A stretch of 64,000 nucleotides of DNA from Emiliania huxleyi CCMP1516 (Eukaryota > Haptophyta > Isochrysidales > Noelaerhabdaceae). Below are positions 1-10,095 of this stretch, one piece after another (position 1 is the first letter of the stretch; each line of letters begins with the position of its first letter). The stretch covers positions 90,788 to 154,787 of the forward strand of contig NW_005199770.1 of the NCBI RefSeq assembly GCF_000372725.1, read 5' to 3'. Made by a program: the position numbers and the translations under genes. The notes under the pieces were generated by a model, which was not told the DNA's origin, did no database searches, and saw only the letters and a program-made list of their open reading frames with translations.

Positions 1-2
1 GC

Positions 3-1737
3 GTCGAGCCTACTTTGAAGAAGATTATCGACGACTATGATGAGGCGGCGAGCATGTACTACATTTTCGAGAAGGTGTCTTCTCTCTCCGCATCCGCTCC
101 TCTCGGGTGCAGCGTCTCCGATGCCGTTCGGCGCGTTTGGGCCGGCGTCGTCGCGCTGCGCTCGGCCAGGATGGACTATGTCTTTCTTCGCGAGGAGGAC
201 GTCCTCAACTCCTTTGGAGACAACGCAGAGGTGTCGAATTCGTCGCTCTCTCTCGCAATCTGGCTATGCGATGCATCGCTTGTGACTGCCTACGAGGAGT
301 TCACCGCCTTTGACGGCGTCGTCGCCGAGGCGAACGGCGGCTTTGGCATCGTTCTTTTGGGGAGTGTGGCGGTCGCGAGGCGCCTCGACGTGTTGCGCAT
401 CGAGGAGAGCGCGGTCAAGAGAGAGGTGATTCGCCTCCTCGTCGAGATGCGCCGCGAGCAGGCGCAGATCAAGGAGACTGTCTCCGTCTGGGTGGCGACG
501 CTGGAGGGGATGCAGCGGGAGGGTTCCTCCTACTCCGACATCCTTGCCTACCGGAGCAAGGCGCTCGCTGCTTGCTCTACACCGAACGCGCAAAGCTTTG
601 ATAGCGCGTTGACCACCGTATTTCCAAACTTTGTCGCTCCGGTGGACGACACGCCAAACGCGCGTGCCGAGGCGTATCTTCTCTGTCGCCTTCGCGCTAC
701 TTACTCCGAGGAGGAGCTGCAGACGAGGGTGCGACTCTCACTTGCAGGCGCCGGTTTCATGCGTGCGCTCGGCGTCATTGTGTACATGGGGTGCGAGACA
801 AAGGACGAGGCTGCCGCACTCAAGCGCTCCACGGAGGCGGCCAAGCACTCTGTCGCTGCAAAGTTCATTCTCTCCGAATCCGCACTGCGGACTTGGGGAG
901 ACGAGAATGCTGTGGAGGCGGTGCTGTCGTCCGGCGCTTTTATCGGAGGCTTTGGTGCATATAACCCCCCCCCCCCCCTCACCAAGCCGTCTCCCTTCTC
1001 TCACCACCTTTCCCGACATAGGCATCTCTATCTATGTGGAAGGCACCGGGTGTGAGTCACTGTGGATTCCGCCTTTCTCCTCCGTGTCGTCCGAGGAGAA
1101 CGACGTCGCGCGACTCGGCGAGGAGCTGCGTAAGGCGCTAGCTCCGTACTTGGCGCGCTGCGCGTCGTTGCAGCAGGCCGAGGCGAGTGCACGGGCGGAG
1201 GCGGCCACTGCTGTTGCAGACGCAAAGGCGGGCGAGGCGGGCGAGGCGGCGGAGAGGGAGGCGGCAGAGGCGGAGGCGGCCAGACACAGTGCAGAGCTGC
1301 TCGCCTCGATCGAGGCGGAGGAGGCGGCTGCTGCAAAGAGGAAGGCGAAGAAGAAGAAGAAGAAGGGAAAGGGTGGCGCGATGCCTCCTGTGAACGAGGA
1401 CGAGGTGGCCGTCGTCGCTGCTGCCGCTGCCGCGATGGACCTCTCTACTACACAGCAGGAGGCGGACGACGCAGGCTCGTCTGCGTCCTCCTCGGCAGCC
1501 TCGTCGTCGTTTCTTCCGCTCTCTGCTGCCTCGCACGCTACGCACGACGTGCTTCCTCGGCCGCCTGAATCGTCGATGGGCGGCGAGTCGACCTGCATTG
1601 CCTGTTTCACCAGGCCAAAGTCACATGCGGCTGTCCCATGTGGGCACATGTGTGCGTGCAAGCAGTGCTCGTCAAAGATGAGCACATGCCCTCTCTGTCG
1701 GGCTGAGGTTGTTATGTGGTTGCATGTGATGATATGA
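3..1737 (+). CDS. RING-finger protein (3' part; two exons)
   Basis: The reading frame is open at the left edge, so the true start lies outside the window. Exon 1 ends at 954. A 67-nt GT-AG intron (955-1021) contains a C run. Exon 2 is 1022-1737 and ends in TGA. The N-terminal ~310 residues are helical and not recognised. They are followed by an Ala/Glu-rich coiled-coil-like stretch (~1170-1340), a Lys-rich patch (KRKAKKKKKKGKGG) and a Ser/Ala-rich linker. The C-terminus is a C3HC4 RING: CIACF, then CGH, then CACKQC, then CPLCRAEV. This IAP/MUL1-type RING placed at the extreme C-terminus suggests an E3 ubiquitin ligase. A paralogous RING ends the gene at 27698-28186 (shared GGE-TCI-CF, PKSHA-VPCGH, CP-CRAE--MW). 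The substrate is unknown. The RING call is firm; the exon 1 function is not known. Confidence 0.8.
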
Positions 1738-2078
1738 GAGGTACATGCCGAATCGCAGAAAAGTCCTCCACAACTCATCAAAGCCGGGTGGTTTGAAAGG
1801 TTGGGTTACAGACACCCACAAAAGAGTTGCTCTTTTCGCGACAGACGGCGACACCGCAGACTGCCCCCTGGAGTCGCGCGCATGTCCGTGCAGCCGTTGT
1901 TCTGCTGGGCAGGCACGGTTGTGCAAGAGAGACGACTCGCAAACTGACTTCTGCCTTAGCGCGGTGCGAGCTGGCCTCTCTCACACAAACAACGGGGACT
2001 CCCGGGTTCGACTCCCTCGCGCGGCCTGTTTCGCCCGACGGCGGAGCAAGGGTGTCGCCGCGGAGCCCGGGGAGTAGG

Positions 2079-2279
2079 TGCCCAAGCAGACACCCAAGCA
2101 CCCAAGCAGACACCCAAGCAGACACCCAAGCAGACACCCAAGCACCCAAGCAGACACCCAAGCACCCAAGCAGATACCCAAGCAGACACCCAAGCAGACA
2201 CCCAAGCACCCAAGCAGATACCCAAGCAGATACCCAAGCAGACACCCAAGCAGACACCCAAGCAGACACCCAAGCAGTA
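2079..2279. repeat. Minisatellite of CCCAAGCAGACA-type units
   Basis: About 200 bp of head-to-tail 12-mers (ACCCAAGCAGAC) interspersed with 8-mer variants (ACCCAAGC) and one-base variants (AGATACCC). All three plus frames stay partly open because the unit length is near a multiple of three. No gene is inferred from it. Confidence 0.95.
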
Positions 2280-2518
2280 GTGTACCCCAGGGGGGGGAAG
2301 GAGAAATATAGTCTTTCCACCAGCCTTTCCATCCACCTCCATTTTCTTTTTTGACTTCCCCCGACACCTGGGCATCACATCGCGAGCTTGAACCCTACCC
2401 GCCCGCTCACCGCATCCCGAATCACTCCCTTCCCCTCGCCCAAATAGTTGGCGCGAAGATCGAGGGTGGTCAGCAAAACCGGGTGCTTGGATCTCACACG
2501 CCGTCTCACAGCGGTGCT

Positions 2519-2605
2519 TTCCTAGTCCAGGTCCTAGTACAGGTCCTAGTGCAGGTCCTAGTCTAGGTCCTGGTCCAGGTCCTAGTTTAGGTCCTAGTCG
2601 CCTCA
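2519..2605. repeat. Minisatellite, 12-bp unit AGGTCCTAGTCC
   Basis: About seven imperfect copies of a 12-bp unit (AGGTCCTAGT plus two variable bases), ending about 25 bp before the ATG of the recombinase-like reading frame at 2630. It is separate from the minisatellite at 2079-2279. Confidence 0.9.
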
Positions 2606-2629
2606 TTTTTTTTCCTCGTTTCAATAAAG

Positions 2630-3550
2630 ATGCCAACTCGCAATCAAAACGCCGTCGCCATGTTGCATGCTCACGATGTCAACCGTGCTCTCGATTATGT
2701 TCGAAGCAGTATGCGTAAGCCGAACGCCCACACACTCAGCGCAGCAGTCGCAACGATAAAGGGCGCGTACTATACACAGCACGGACAGCCGCCCGGTTAC
2801 GACACAGCTGTCGCCTTGTTGCAAGCTGCCGTCCGCAACGCTGCCTATGACACCCTGCGAGCACAACAGCTGCTCGATATGACGCCTTCCGAGCGACGCA
2901 TAGCAATTCGCAAGCTGTCGAATTCAAGGGCAGAAATTTCCTCCGATGCAGGCGTCCGGAAGGCATACCAGCGGCTGCAGGCAGTAGCCGAGTGGCCTCA
3001 TCTGGCGGAATTTCGACTCTCACCAGAGGAGCTGGCATCGTGCACAGCTATCAAAAAGCACCGTCTCGTCGAGCTGCAAACCAGAAGCGCCAGTGGTGGT
3101 GCACGCCAAGTGGTGCCTGACGGAGACGCGCTGGTCAAGTGGTGCGAACGTGTTTTCCACCGATACAACGCTGGGGATCTGTCTCACTTCTCGCGCCGCG
3201 ACCTCGAGGATAAGGTGACTATCGCACTCCTTCTCACCCTCGGAAGGCGCACGTACGAGATCAGATCGGGACTCTCTGACTTCACGCAGGTTGGAGACAA
3301 CGACTACCATGTCCGGTTCGAAGGCCAGGCAAAGCAGGGTGGGCAGTTTGATCGACGCAGTGGTTACTGTATCTTTAGGGCATATCATTTTCCCCATCAT
3401 CCTAGGGGACACACTCCCCTGTGCTGCTGTGTGAACGGCGTCTCTTCACACCTCTGCCTGGGGCTGTGCTGTTGTTCGACCACTTTGCTGCGTTGGGCGT
3501 CACGCGCTCTGCGACCGAGCGAGAGATCGTCAAGGCGTATCACTCTGTGA
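2630..3550 (+). CDS. Tyrosine-recombinase fragment, protelomerase (telomere resolvase)-like
   Basis: The ATG at 2630 opens a frame of 306 codons, of which roughly the first 245 look genuine. Residues ~180-245 carry a helix followed by TLGRRTYEIR and then, about 30 residues on, VRFEGQAKQGGQFD. This order (Arg of a GRR-x-x-E motif, then a beta strand with G-Q-A-K) resembles the first catalytic Arg and Lys of telomere-resolvase-type tyrosine recombinases. The later catalytic elements (second Arg, His, Tyr) are not visible. After ~3360 the frame runs into Cys/His-rich, unlikely sequence, so the gene is truncated or continues through an unrecognised intron. Such enzymes act in phages, plasmids and mobile elements, and the satellite and transposon-like element just downstream suit a mobile origin. 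This is motif reading only, without a search. Confidence 0.45.
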   Translation: MPTRNQNAVAMLHAHDVNRALDYVRSSMRKPNAHTLSAAVATIKGAYYTQHGQPPGYDTAVALLQAAVRNAAYDTLRAQQLLDMTPSERRIAIRKLSNSRAEISSDAGVRKAYQRLQAVAEWPHLAEFRLSPEELASCTAIKKHRLVELQTRSASGGARQVVPDGDALVKWCERVFHRYNAGDLSHFSRRDLEDKVTIALLLTLGRRTYEIRSGLSDFTQVGDNDYHVRFEGQAKQGGQFDRRSGYCIFRAYHFPHHPRGHTPLCCCVNGVSSHLCLGLCCCSTTLLRWASRALRPSERSSRRITL

Positions 3551-4427
3551 TGTCCTGATGAGAGAGCTGCATCCGGACCGGCAGGCACCGGCGGCGCAGG
3601 CAGCGGAACAGCCATCGGCTGCTGATGGCGCGGCTCTCCTCCAGCAAGCGAGGGAGGGCACCTCCCTTGCAGCAGAGGGGGCGGCGCCGGCAGTGGAACA
3701 GCCATCGACTCTTGCTCGCGGCGTGGCTCCCCTAGCGAGTGAGGACGTTTCCCTTGCAGCGGAGGGGCATTCGCTCGCCGCAGAGCTTGCAGCGCCGTCG
3801 CTTGCCGCAGAGCTCGCAGCGCCGTCGGGCAATCGCGCTGCAGAGCCCGCAGCGCCGTTGGGCAATCGCGCTGTGGAGCCCGCAGCGCCGTCGGGCAATC
3901 GCGCTGCAGAGCCCGCAGCGCTGTCGGGTGCGCGTGTTGCAGAGCCCGCTGCACTTGATCTAGATGCAGAGCTGCGGCGAGCTTCGGCGGCGGCGGAGGC
4001 GGCGCGAGCTGCGCTCGAGGAAGCCGTCGCCTCCTCGCAGAGGCTCGGCGCGCGCGCTGCCTTGCGTCGGCTCACTGAGGCTGCAGGGAGCAAAGGCGTC
4101 CTACGGGATCCGGCGCCGCGAGCAGCATACTTCGTGCAGCTGCAGCAGCAGCAGCCCGCCATCGAGTACGCCACCTGCGGCGAGCTCTGGGTGAAGGACG
4201 CGATGAAGGAGCTGCGATTACGGCGCGAGATTGAGCAGGCGGAGGCGGCGACAGCGGCGGCTGTGGCGATTGCGGCGGCGGCGGAGGCGGCGGAGGCGGA
4301 GGCGGCGGAGGCGGCCGCGGCTGGTGAGAATCGGGAGGGCAGGCGCCTCCCCTACGCCACGGTACGCGAACCCAACCTCCCATACCCCACGGTACCCAAA
4401 CCGCCGCTCACAGCCTTAGAGCTCTAA
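3406..4427 (+). pseudogene. J-domain (DnaJ-like) protein with a frame break inside the J domain
   Basis: In one frame (to ~3550) the sequence reads FDHFAALGVTRSATEREIV and then KAYHSVM. The continuation RELHPDRQAP lies in another frame from 3558. Put side by side these match J-domain helices I and II and the HPD motif, and the spacing is right if about 8 nt around 3548-3557 are discounted. J domains stimulate Hsp70 ATPase through HPD. Downstream is an Ala/Pro/Glu-rich region with 11-residue repeats (SGNRAAEPAAP type), a coiled-coil-like Ala/Glu helix, and a tail that runs into the 70-bp satellite. There is no convincing start codon: upstream sequence in this frame is open only to ~3406. It is either a pseudogene or a gene with an assembly indel. 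The J domain is fairly sure; an intact gene is not. Confidence 0.55.
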
Positions 4428-4642
4428 GGCGCCTGCCGCTCGAAGAGGCGCACCTGTTCACAGCTGCAGGTGTGAAGAGACGCCGCTCACAGCCTTAAGG
4501 CGCCTGCCGCTCGATGGGCCGCACCTGTTACAGTTGCAGGTGCGAAGAGACGCCGCTCATAGCCTTAAGGCGCCTGCCGCTCGAAGAGGCGCACCTGTTC
4601 ACAGCTGCAGGTGTGAAGAGACGCCGCTCACAGCCTTAAGGC
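4402..4642. repeat. ~70-bp satellite, left block
   Basis: Three and a half head-to-tail copies of a ~70-bp unit starting CGCCGCTCACAGCCTTA. Each unit contains the palindromes GCCTTAAGGC and an imperfect TTCACAGCTG/CAGGTGTGAA inverted pair. The same unit resumes at 10302, so the array was interrupted by the 5.66-kb element. Confidence 0.9.
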
Positions 4643-4846
4643 ACTCCCTTTGCTGCCACTCATAAAATCGTTGGGTCGCTTCAGTTCACGAAGCTCCCAG
4701 CGCTGACGCACTCGAATGCCGTGGGCCCAGATCGCGGACCCCCTGTACCGCGTGGGCGCCTCAGCGGCGTGGATGGTGCCGCGACGGCCCGGCGACCCGA
4801 TAGGTGGCCTTCCCACATGCATCTCCCCAATCGCGCCCGCGCTCCG
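4643..4846 (+). repeat. Left terminal inverted repeat
   Basis: Inverted partner of 10096-10301. The inner 140 bp (4707-4846) shows no mismatch by eye. The outer part shares ACTCCCTTT and CATAAAATCG with diverged sequence between. Confidence 0.88.
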
Positions 4847-5484
4847 GACCTCTCCGCGCGCGCGCAGTGCTCACCGGCGCCGCCTTCGGAGCGCCGCCAC
4901 GAGCGCCGCTCGCCGCACATACGGCCGGCCACGCGGCCGCCCTGGCGCCGCCCCGGCGGTGACGCTCGCCCGCCTGGTCTCAGGAGCGGCTCCGCCGGGC
5001 AGAATGCGCGCATGCGCCATGGTGTGCGGGCATCTGTGACATTGGCACCGCTCTTTGCGCGCTCTTTGCCACCGCTGTTTGCACCGGGGACGGCACACCG
5101 CCCTCGCTGCAGTAGGTATCCGCTCTCGTAGCGGTCGCCAGTGCCTACGTCGGCGACGCGAGCACCTCGCGCGCGCCGATCGCGGCGACCGTCGCCTGCC
5201 ACGCCGCTTCCAAGACCGCTCCGGCGACTGGCGGGCGCCATGCCCGGCGACTGGTGGATGATATGTCGCTCACGCCGGACAAGGCGCCGGACGGCTTGCA
5301 GGTCGGGACAGCGGCGAGACGGCTTGCCCGTCGGGACGGCGGCGGTTGACAGCACTGTCGCCGTCACTGTGGGTGTGCCCTACGGCCACCTCGTCGGCGA
5401 CGCCGAGACGCCTCGTATCGTCGGCACCGACTGCTCGGTGGGCAGGTGGCGGCGGTCGAGATAGGCTACGCGACGCGTCCGGTT

Positions 5485-5830
5485 AGGCTGGCATCTCGCG
5501 GGGCTCGTCGGTACCACGTTCTCCTCACCCGCCGAGGCGGCGGCAATGGACCCGCAGCGGCGCCTGCTGCCCGAGGGCGGCTGCGAGGCGCTGCGCGTGG
5601 CGTCGCTCGACAAGACGGCCACCAAGGCTTCGCCCCCGTCCATCGCGCAGACGCCGCGGATACACTCATCAGAGGCGCTCGCAGCGGCGATGATGGCGGC
5701 GGCGAGGGCTGCCGCGGCTGTCTTGCATGTCGGTGCTCGCTTCGGCTTGTGTCAGGCCGCGGCTATTTTGTGCCAGGCGTCGGTCGCCGCCACCGCTGCG
5801 CGCGGGACGTTGCGAGCTGCATATTACTAG
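5485..5830 (+). pseudogene. Degraded polyketide/fatty-acid ketosynthase (KS) fragment
   Basis: Around 5520-5580 the frame reads SPAEAAAMDPQRRLLPEGG followed by CEALR. This is close to the conserved beta-ketoacyl-synthase block (typically S-P-x-E-A-x-x-M-D-P-Q-Q-R-L-L-L-E-x-x-Y-E-A-L). The frame then runs to a stop at 5828-5830 through an Ala-rich stretch with no recognisable active-site Cys block. It is too short to be a working KS. Haptophytes encode many modular PKSs, so the fragment may have been captured by the surrounding element. Homology is inferred from one motif only. Confidence 0.45.
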
Positions 5831-6159
5831 CCGTGTGCTTCATTCGCGGCGGCGCCGGGTCACGTTCACGGGTGTGGGGCACGCGCAGCCATGCACTCTC
5901 GCGACCACATTTTCTCCACCTCGCTCAGCGTCTCTGGTTGTGGACTAGCGGCGTATTCAGAACAAAAGGTCTCTGCTCCTTTGTCAGAAGGAGCCACCTC
6001 TGCCTTAAAACTTTGATGGGTAGAGGGATGCCGGCCCTCGCTTTGCAGACCAGCGCGTTTCTTGCCAGGTAAAACGCTTGAGAAGCGGGTTATTCTTATC
6101 CGTCAGCAGGTCAGACGCCGAACGGAGGACGGGCAACCGCCAGCAGGGCAACCGCAGCG

Positions 6160-9072
6160 ATGTCTGAGGAGCCAGGCCTGCGCCGCAGCAGTCGGACAGC
6201 GGCGAAGGAGCCTGCTCCTCTCGACACAATCTTCGTACGCGCCGACGCTCTCGGCGCCGCGCAGTGGTCTCGGCTCGGTCTGCCTCCGCGAACTGGATGG
6301 GTGCGCGGGACGGTCAATGCACGACAGGCTCAGGGTGCGGCTTCCGCCCCGCTCTTGGATGTCGTGCTGCGTGTCGGGTGCGAGGATGCTGCTATTGTTG
6401 ATGCCCACGTGCCGTTGGCCACGTGGATCGGCGCAGGACCTCAGCTTTCTTGGAGCCTGACTGAGCCGAGCGGCATCTTTGCGCACAGTCTCGCTGAACT
6501 CGATGCAGCCGAGGCCTCCGCGGATGAGGCGGTTGTCGCAGGCCTACTCGAGGCGCACTGCCCGCCAGGCACCACAGGGAGTGTCAAGGAGCTCTTTGAT
6601 CAGCTTCATGACGCGGCTGAGCAGAGGGATGTCTATGCGCTCATTCGCTGCGGCGAGAAGGGGCTGCAGGGCGTGCTGGAGAAGGCCGCAGGAGACGGGG
6701 CAGCGTGGACCTCGACAGGCGGGCAATGGAAGAAGCGCAGGTCGGCCGAGGCGCTGAACGCCGGTCAGCGCGCCCTCATCCAGCGCTCACAAGCTCCGCT
6801 TGATGGCGTCAACGATGACTTGCAAATCCACGTGTGCGGCCTGCGCGACCTCATTCGTGACGGAGTCACCTACAGTGCCGTGCCGGTGGTGCAGCGCTTG
6901 GAGCAGGCGATGGCGCTGCTGCTACATGAGCTGCTGAACCTCGAGCACCGGGCCCGTGAGGAGACGGCCTCGCCGCTCCTCGCCACGATGCGGCCTGCTG
7001 CGACGCCTTTTCGGGCCGGACGCGATGCCCACCGCCGGAACCTTCTCGAGTCGCAGTGGAAGCTGCAGGACCACCCGCAGCCAATGGGTGCGCGGCTTGT
7101 GCGTGGTGCCGAGGTTCAGCCCGCCGAGCCACGCGATTCGCGCTTCGAGCCAAAGGGGTCGCCGGTGGTGCAGCTGCTGCGGTGCCAAATCAAGGGCCAA
7201 CGCGGCTGCAAGCTCAACTCCCAGCAGGCGGTCGCCTTCAAAACAGACGCGACTGCAGTGCTGCGGGAGCTCATTGCGAGCACCGATAGCGACGCGCGCG
7301 CGCTGCGCTTGCTCATCAAGCAGGTCGGCCAAGTGTCCGATATGTCGTTTGCTCACGCGCGCAGGCTCCACGAGCGAGTGGCTGTCGCCAAGCTGCGTGC
7401 CGACTCCCTCGAGGCGAGCCTCCGCGTTGGCCAGCTCCGCCAAGACGCGGCCGAAGGAGTCGCCGTCGTGGAGGCGGAGGCGCGGGCCTTCCTCTTTGCT
7501 GCTGACGGCGATGGCACGTCCCCGCCTTCCCTGGGCGCCATCGCCGCGCGCGTGCTCGGGCTCAACCCGACCTCCGTCCTCTGGCGCGTCCTCGTCGCCA
7601 CAGGCTTCCCGTCGCGGTCGCGTCAGGGACAGCGCGCCGCCCGACCCACGTCCAAGCGTGGGCGCAAGCGCCGGGCGGTGCGTGCGCATCAGCTCGCTGT
7701 CCAGGCGCCGCACGCCAAGGAGCGCCGTGGCGTTGCGACAGCCGACGGGGGCACCGGTGCCATGCCCGGCGCCTTCGAAAAGACCGGCGACCTCAGCAAC
7801 AAGAGCGCCGCATTCAAGCTGGCCGTCGAGGAGCAGCTGAACACGTGGAAGGTGCACTTGCGCGCCGAGAACCGCTTCATGTTCACCATTCCCGCGGAGC
7901 GCGCCGAGGAGAAACGGACGGAGATCATCAAGGCGCTCGAGGTTGAGTGGGCGGCGGCAGGGCGTGCGTGGGTCGAGGCGGCGGGTGGTGAGGCCGTCGC
8001 TCCGGCGGCCGGGGACGCTCCCGCGGCGGCGCTCCAGGCGGCGGAGGAGGAGTCGGAGCTACCGTGGCGTCGGCGCTCGGTGGCGCCCACCGACGCTTCC
8101 CCACCCGACCTTGCAGCCGCTGAGGCTGCTGCCACAGGCGCAAGGCGGAAGATCATCCTAGCTGCCTTTGTGTCTCGCAAGAGCGTGGAGGACGTCAACA
8201 AGGTCAGACCTCCTCGCCAGCTCGGTCGCCCGCCCAAGGACTACACCAAGGCGGTGGATCCACGGGTACTCACGGGCGGCTGGCCATCGTGCAGCGACAA
8301 CCACCTCGATCCGGCAGTGTGCAGGTACATCGCGGAGCTCCAAGGGCAGCGCGGCGACCACATGAACATGCAGGACGCGATCGCGGGCAGGCGCACGCCG
8401 GACGAGTTTGTGCGGCCGAGCGGCGCGGCGGCGCAGGGCGCTGGGGCGCCGGCGCCAGCGCCGACGGCCGGCGCTGGTGGCGCTGCGCGCATGCCGACCA
8501 ACCGCTTCGCCGAGTACAGCCGAAAGACGGCTGCGGTTGATGACCTGAGGCAGCAGCTCACGATTGCCACCACCGAAATCATTCAGCTCAGCGCCGGGGA
8601 AGGCAGCCACGGCGGCCGCGCGGAGGAGAGCTCAGAGGTGATCAAACAGCACCAGGAAAGGCTTCGGCATCTGCAAGAGAAAATCCGCACGGCCCAAAGC
8701 GAACTCGACGCGCTGCTGGGCGGAGATGCCGCTGCTCCAGCGGCCGCTGCCCCTGCGGCCGCTGCTCCCGCCGCTGCTGCTCCCGCGGCTGCTGCTTCCG
8801 CGGCCGCTGGCGTTGCTCCCGCGGCCGCCGCCCCCGCGGCCGCCGCCCCCGCGGCCGCCACCCCCGAGGAGGACGCACCAGCAACAGCCGGCGAGGCGAC
8901 GCCGATGGATATGGATGAGGCGCCCACTGCTCAGACGGTGCCCCCAAACGACCTGATTGATATTGACGCCGAGCTGGCCGCCTGCGAGGCTGAGCTGCCT
9001 GGCGGGTCAGGCGACGCCTTTTACGAGATCGATCCTGAGGAAGAGGCGGACCCGTACAACCTTGGTTGCTGA
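6160..9072 (+). CDS. Large orphan protein carried by the inverted-repeat element
   Basis: A single uninterrupted frame of 970 codons from ATG 6160 to TGA. I do not recognise the family. The N-terminus (~1-110) has a basic GLRRSSRTAAKEPA start and a possibly folded region (WVRGTV, LDVVLRVGCEDAAIVDAHVP). A long helical middle (~120-480) holds several Arg/Lys-rich segments, including TSKRGRKRRAVRAHQ near 510. At ~685-700 PPRQLGRPPKDYTK has an AT-hook-like GRPPK core. At ~785-850 a coiled coil is likely. An Ala/Pro low-complexity run follows (8725-8880), then a strongly acidic tail ending EIDPEEEADPYNLGC. Basic regions with an AT-hook-like motif suggest a DNA-binding role for the element, but no DDE transposase signature is visible. 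Reality of the frame is likely from its length and strong G/C third positions. Function is unknown. Confidence 0.7.
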   Translation: MSEEPGLRRSSRTAAKEPAPLDTIFVRADALGAAQWSRLGLPPRTGWVRGTVNARQAQGAASAPLLDVVLRVGCEDAAIVDAHVPLATWIGAGPQLSWSLTEPSGIFAHSLAELDAAEASADEAVVAGLLEAHCPPGTTGSVKELFDQLHDAAEQRDVYALIRCGEKGLQGVLEKAAGDGAAWTSTGGQWKKRRSAEALNAGQRALIQRSQAPLDGVNDDLQIHVCGLRDLIRDGVTYSAVPVVQRLEQAMALLLHELLNLEHRAREETASPLLATMRPAATPFRAGRDAHRRNLLESQWKLQDHPQPMGARLVRGAEVQPAEPRDSRFEPKGSPVVQLLRCQIKGQRGCKLNSQQAVAFKTDATAVLRELIASTDSDARALRLLIKQVGQVSDMSFAHARRLHERVAVAKLRADSLEASLRVGQLRQDAAEGVAVVEAEARAFLFAADGDGTSPPSLGAIAARVLGLNPTSVLWRVLVATGFPSRSRQGQRAARPTSKRGRKRRAVRAHQLAVQAPHAKERRGVATADGGTGAMPGAFEKTGDLSNKSAAFKLAVEEQLNTWKVHLRAENRFMFTIPAERAEEKRTEIIKALEVEWAAAGRAWVEAAGGEAVAPAAGDAPAAALQAAEEESELPWRRRSVAPTDASPPDLAAAEAAATGARRKIILAAFVSRKSVEDVNKVRPPRQLGRPPKDYTKAVDPRVLTGGWPSCSDNHLDPAVCRYIAELQGQRGDHMNMQDAIAGRRTPDEFVRPSGAAAQGAGAPAPAPTAGAGGAARMPTNRFAEYSRKTAAVDDLRQQLTIATTEIIQLSAGEGSHGGRAEESSEVIKQHQERLRHLQEKIRTAQSELDALLGGDAAAPAAAAPAAAAPAAAAPAAAASAAAGVAPAAAAPAAAAPAAATPEEDAPATAGEATPMDMDEAPTAQTVPPNDLIDIDAELAACEAELPGGSGDAFYEIDPEEEADPYNLGC

Positions 9073-10095
9073 GGGCGTAGCTGACCAGGGCGAGGGCTGC
9101 CTGCTTCAAGGCTCTGGCTCTCTATACGTAGTGAGTACATTTGACTGCGCATGCTACTATGTACCGGTGCTGGTGATGATGTACGTCAGGTGTTGCGATT
9201 CTCTGTAATACGTAGATAGTTGCGTAGACGAGCGGTCTACCTCCAACGGGACGGTCCGGGAACGCGTGGAACCTGCCCACCTCGGTGGGAGGTGGTTTGG
9301 CGCCGACGGACCGCCCCCTACACCACACCCTCGCCCAGGGATCTACAATGCTGTCTCAAGGTCCGACCTGTGGGCTCCGGCCTGCGCTCGGCACCGGGCA
9401 CCGCCTCGGTATACAAAATGCGCCTGCGGGCGGACCCTCACAGATCACAGATCACAGATAGTTGCGTGGTCGAGTTTTTTTTAAGCTCCCGCGACTTTTG
9501 GGCCGAACGCAAATTCGACCACGTCTCGCCCGCGTTCAGGCGCCCACGACGGACGCCTCCATGTAACATGCACAGAAGGAAGGAAGGCTCCACCGCTGGC
9601 GCTGCCGTGGCCATCGAATTTTCCCGCGGCGGCGCCAGCAGCGCTCTCGGATCTGAAGCCGACTTTGAGCGCCGATCGATCAATCTGAGGGCTGGAGCCC
9701 CGATGCCGGGTGGCGCTCTGGGACATCGCCGCCGCCGCGGAGGCCGTCGGCGACCAGAGGAGCGGTTTGGGCGCGTGGAGCATATGTTACCTGCCAAGTG
9801 AAGGTAGATGAGGCTCCTTGGGACTCAAAAGTGAAACTTGTATTTAGCGAAATTCCATATACCTCGATGTGTGTGGTAGCGCGCGTGCTGCTTCATCAAC
9901 CGTTTGTCTTGCGCAATGCGAGACGCGAGGTGGGGCCACCGGCGTCGTCTGCCTGCATGACATCTGACGCCACGATTGTGTAGGGATCATTTCCTGCGCA
10001 GCGATGGCAGCCATGCTTGTTTGCGTTTGTCATAGTAAAGCCAAGTGAGGCTCTGCGCTGCGGATGGGCATCGCGCCGGTCGGCGCGCTTGTGCA
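9073..10095. other. Element interior without a convincing gene
   Basis: Short overlapping frames only, none with a recognisable motif. It presumably holds the 3' untranslated region of the 970-codon frame and the sub-terminal part of the element. Confidence 0.5.

Noticed and set aside
1032-1781. 249-codon minus-strand frame over the RING gene
   Set aside because: Antisense to a clear C3HC4 RING gene; Ala/Ser-rich composition.
2079-2279. CRISPR-like regular repeats
   Set aside because: Units of 8-12 bp with no spacers, in a eukaryotic context; an ordinary minisatellite.
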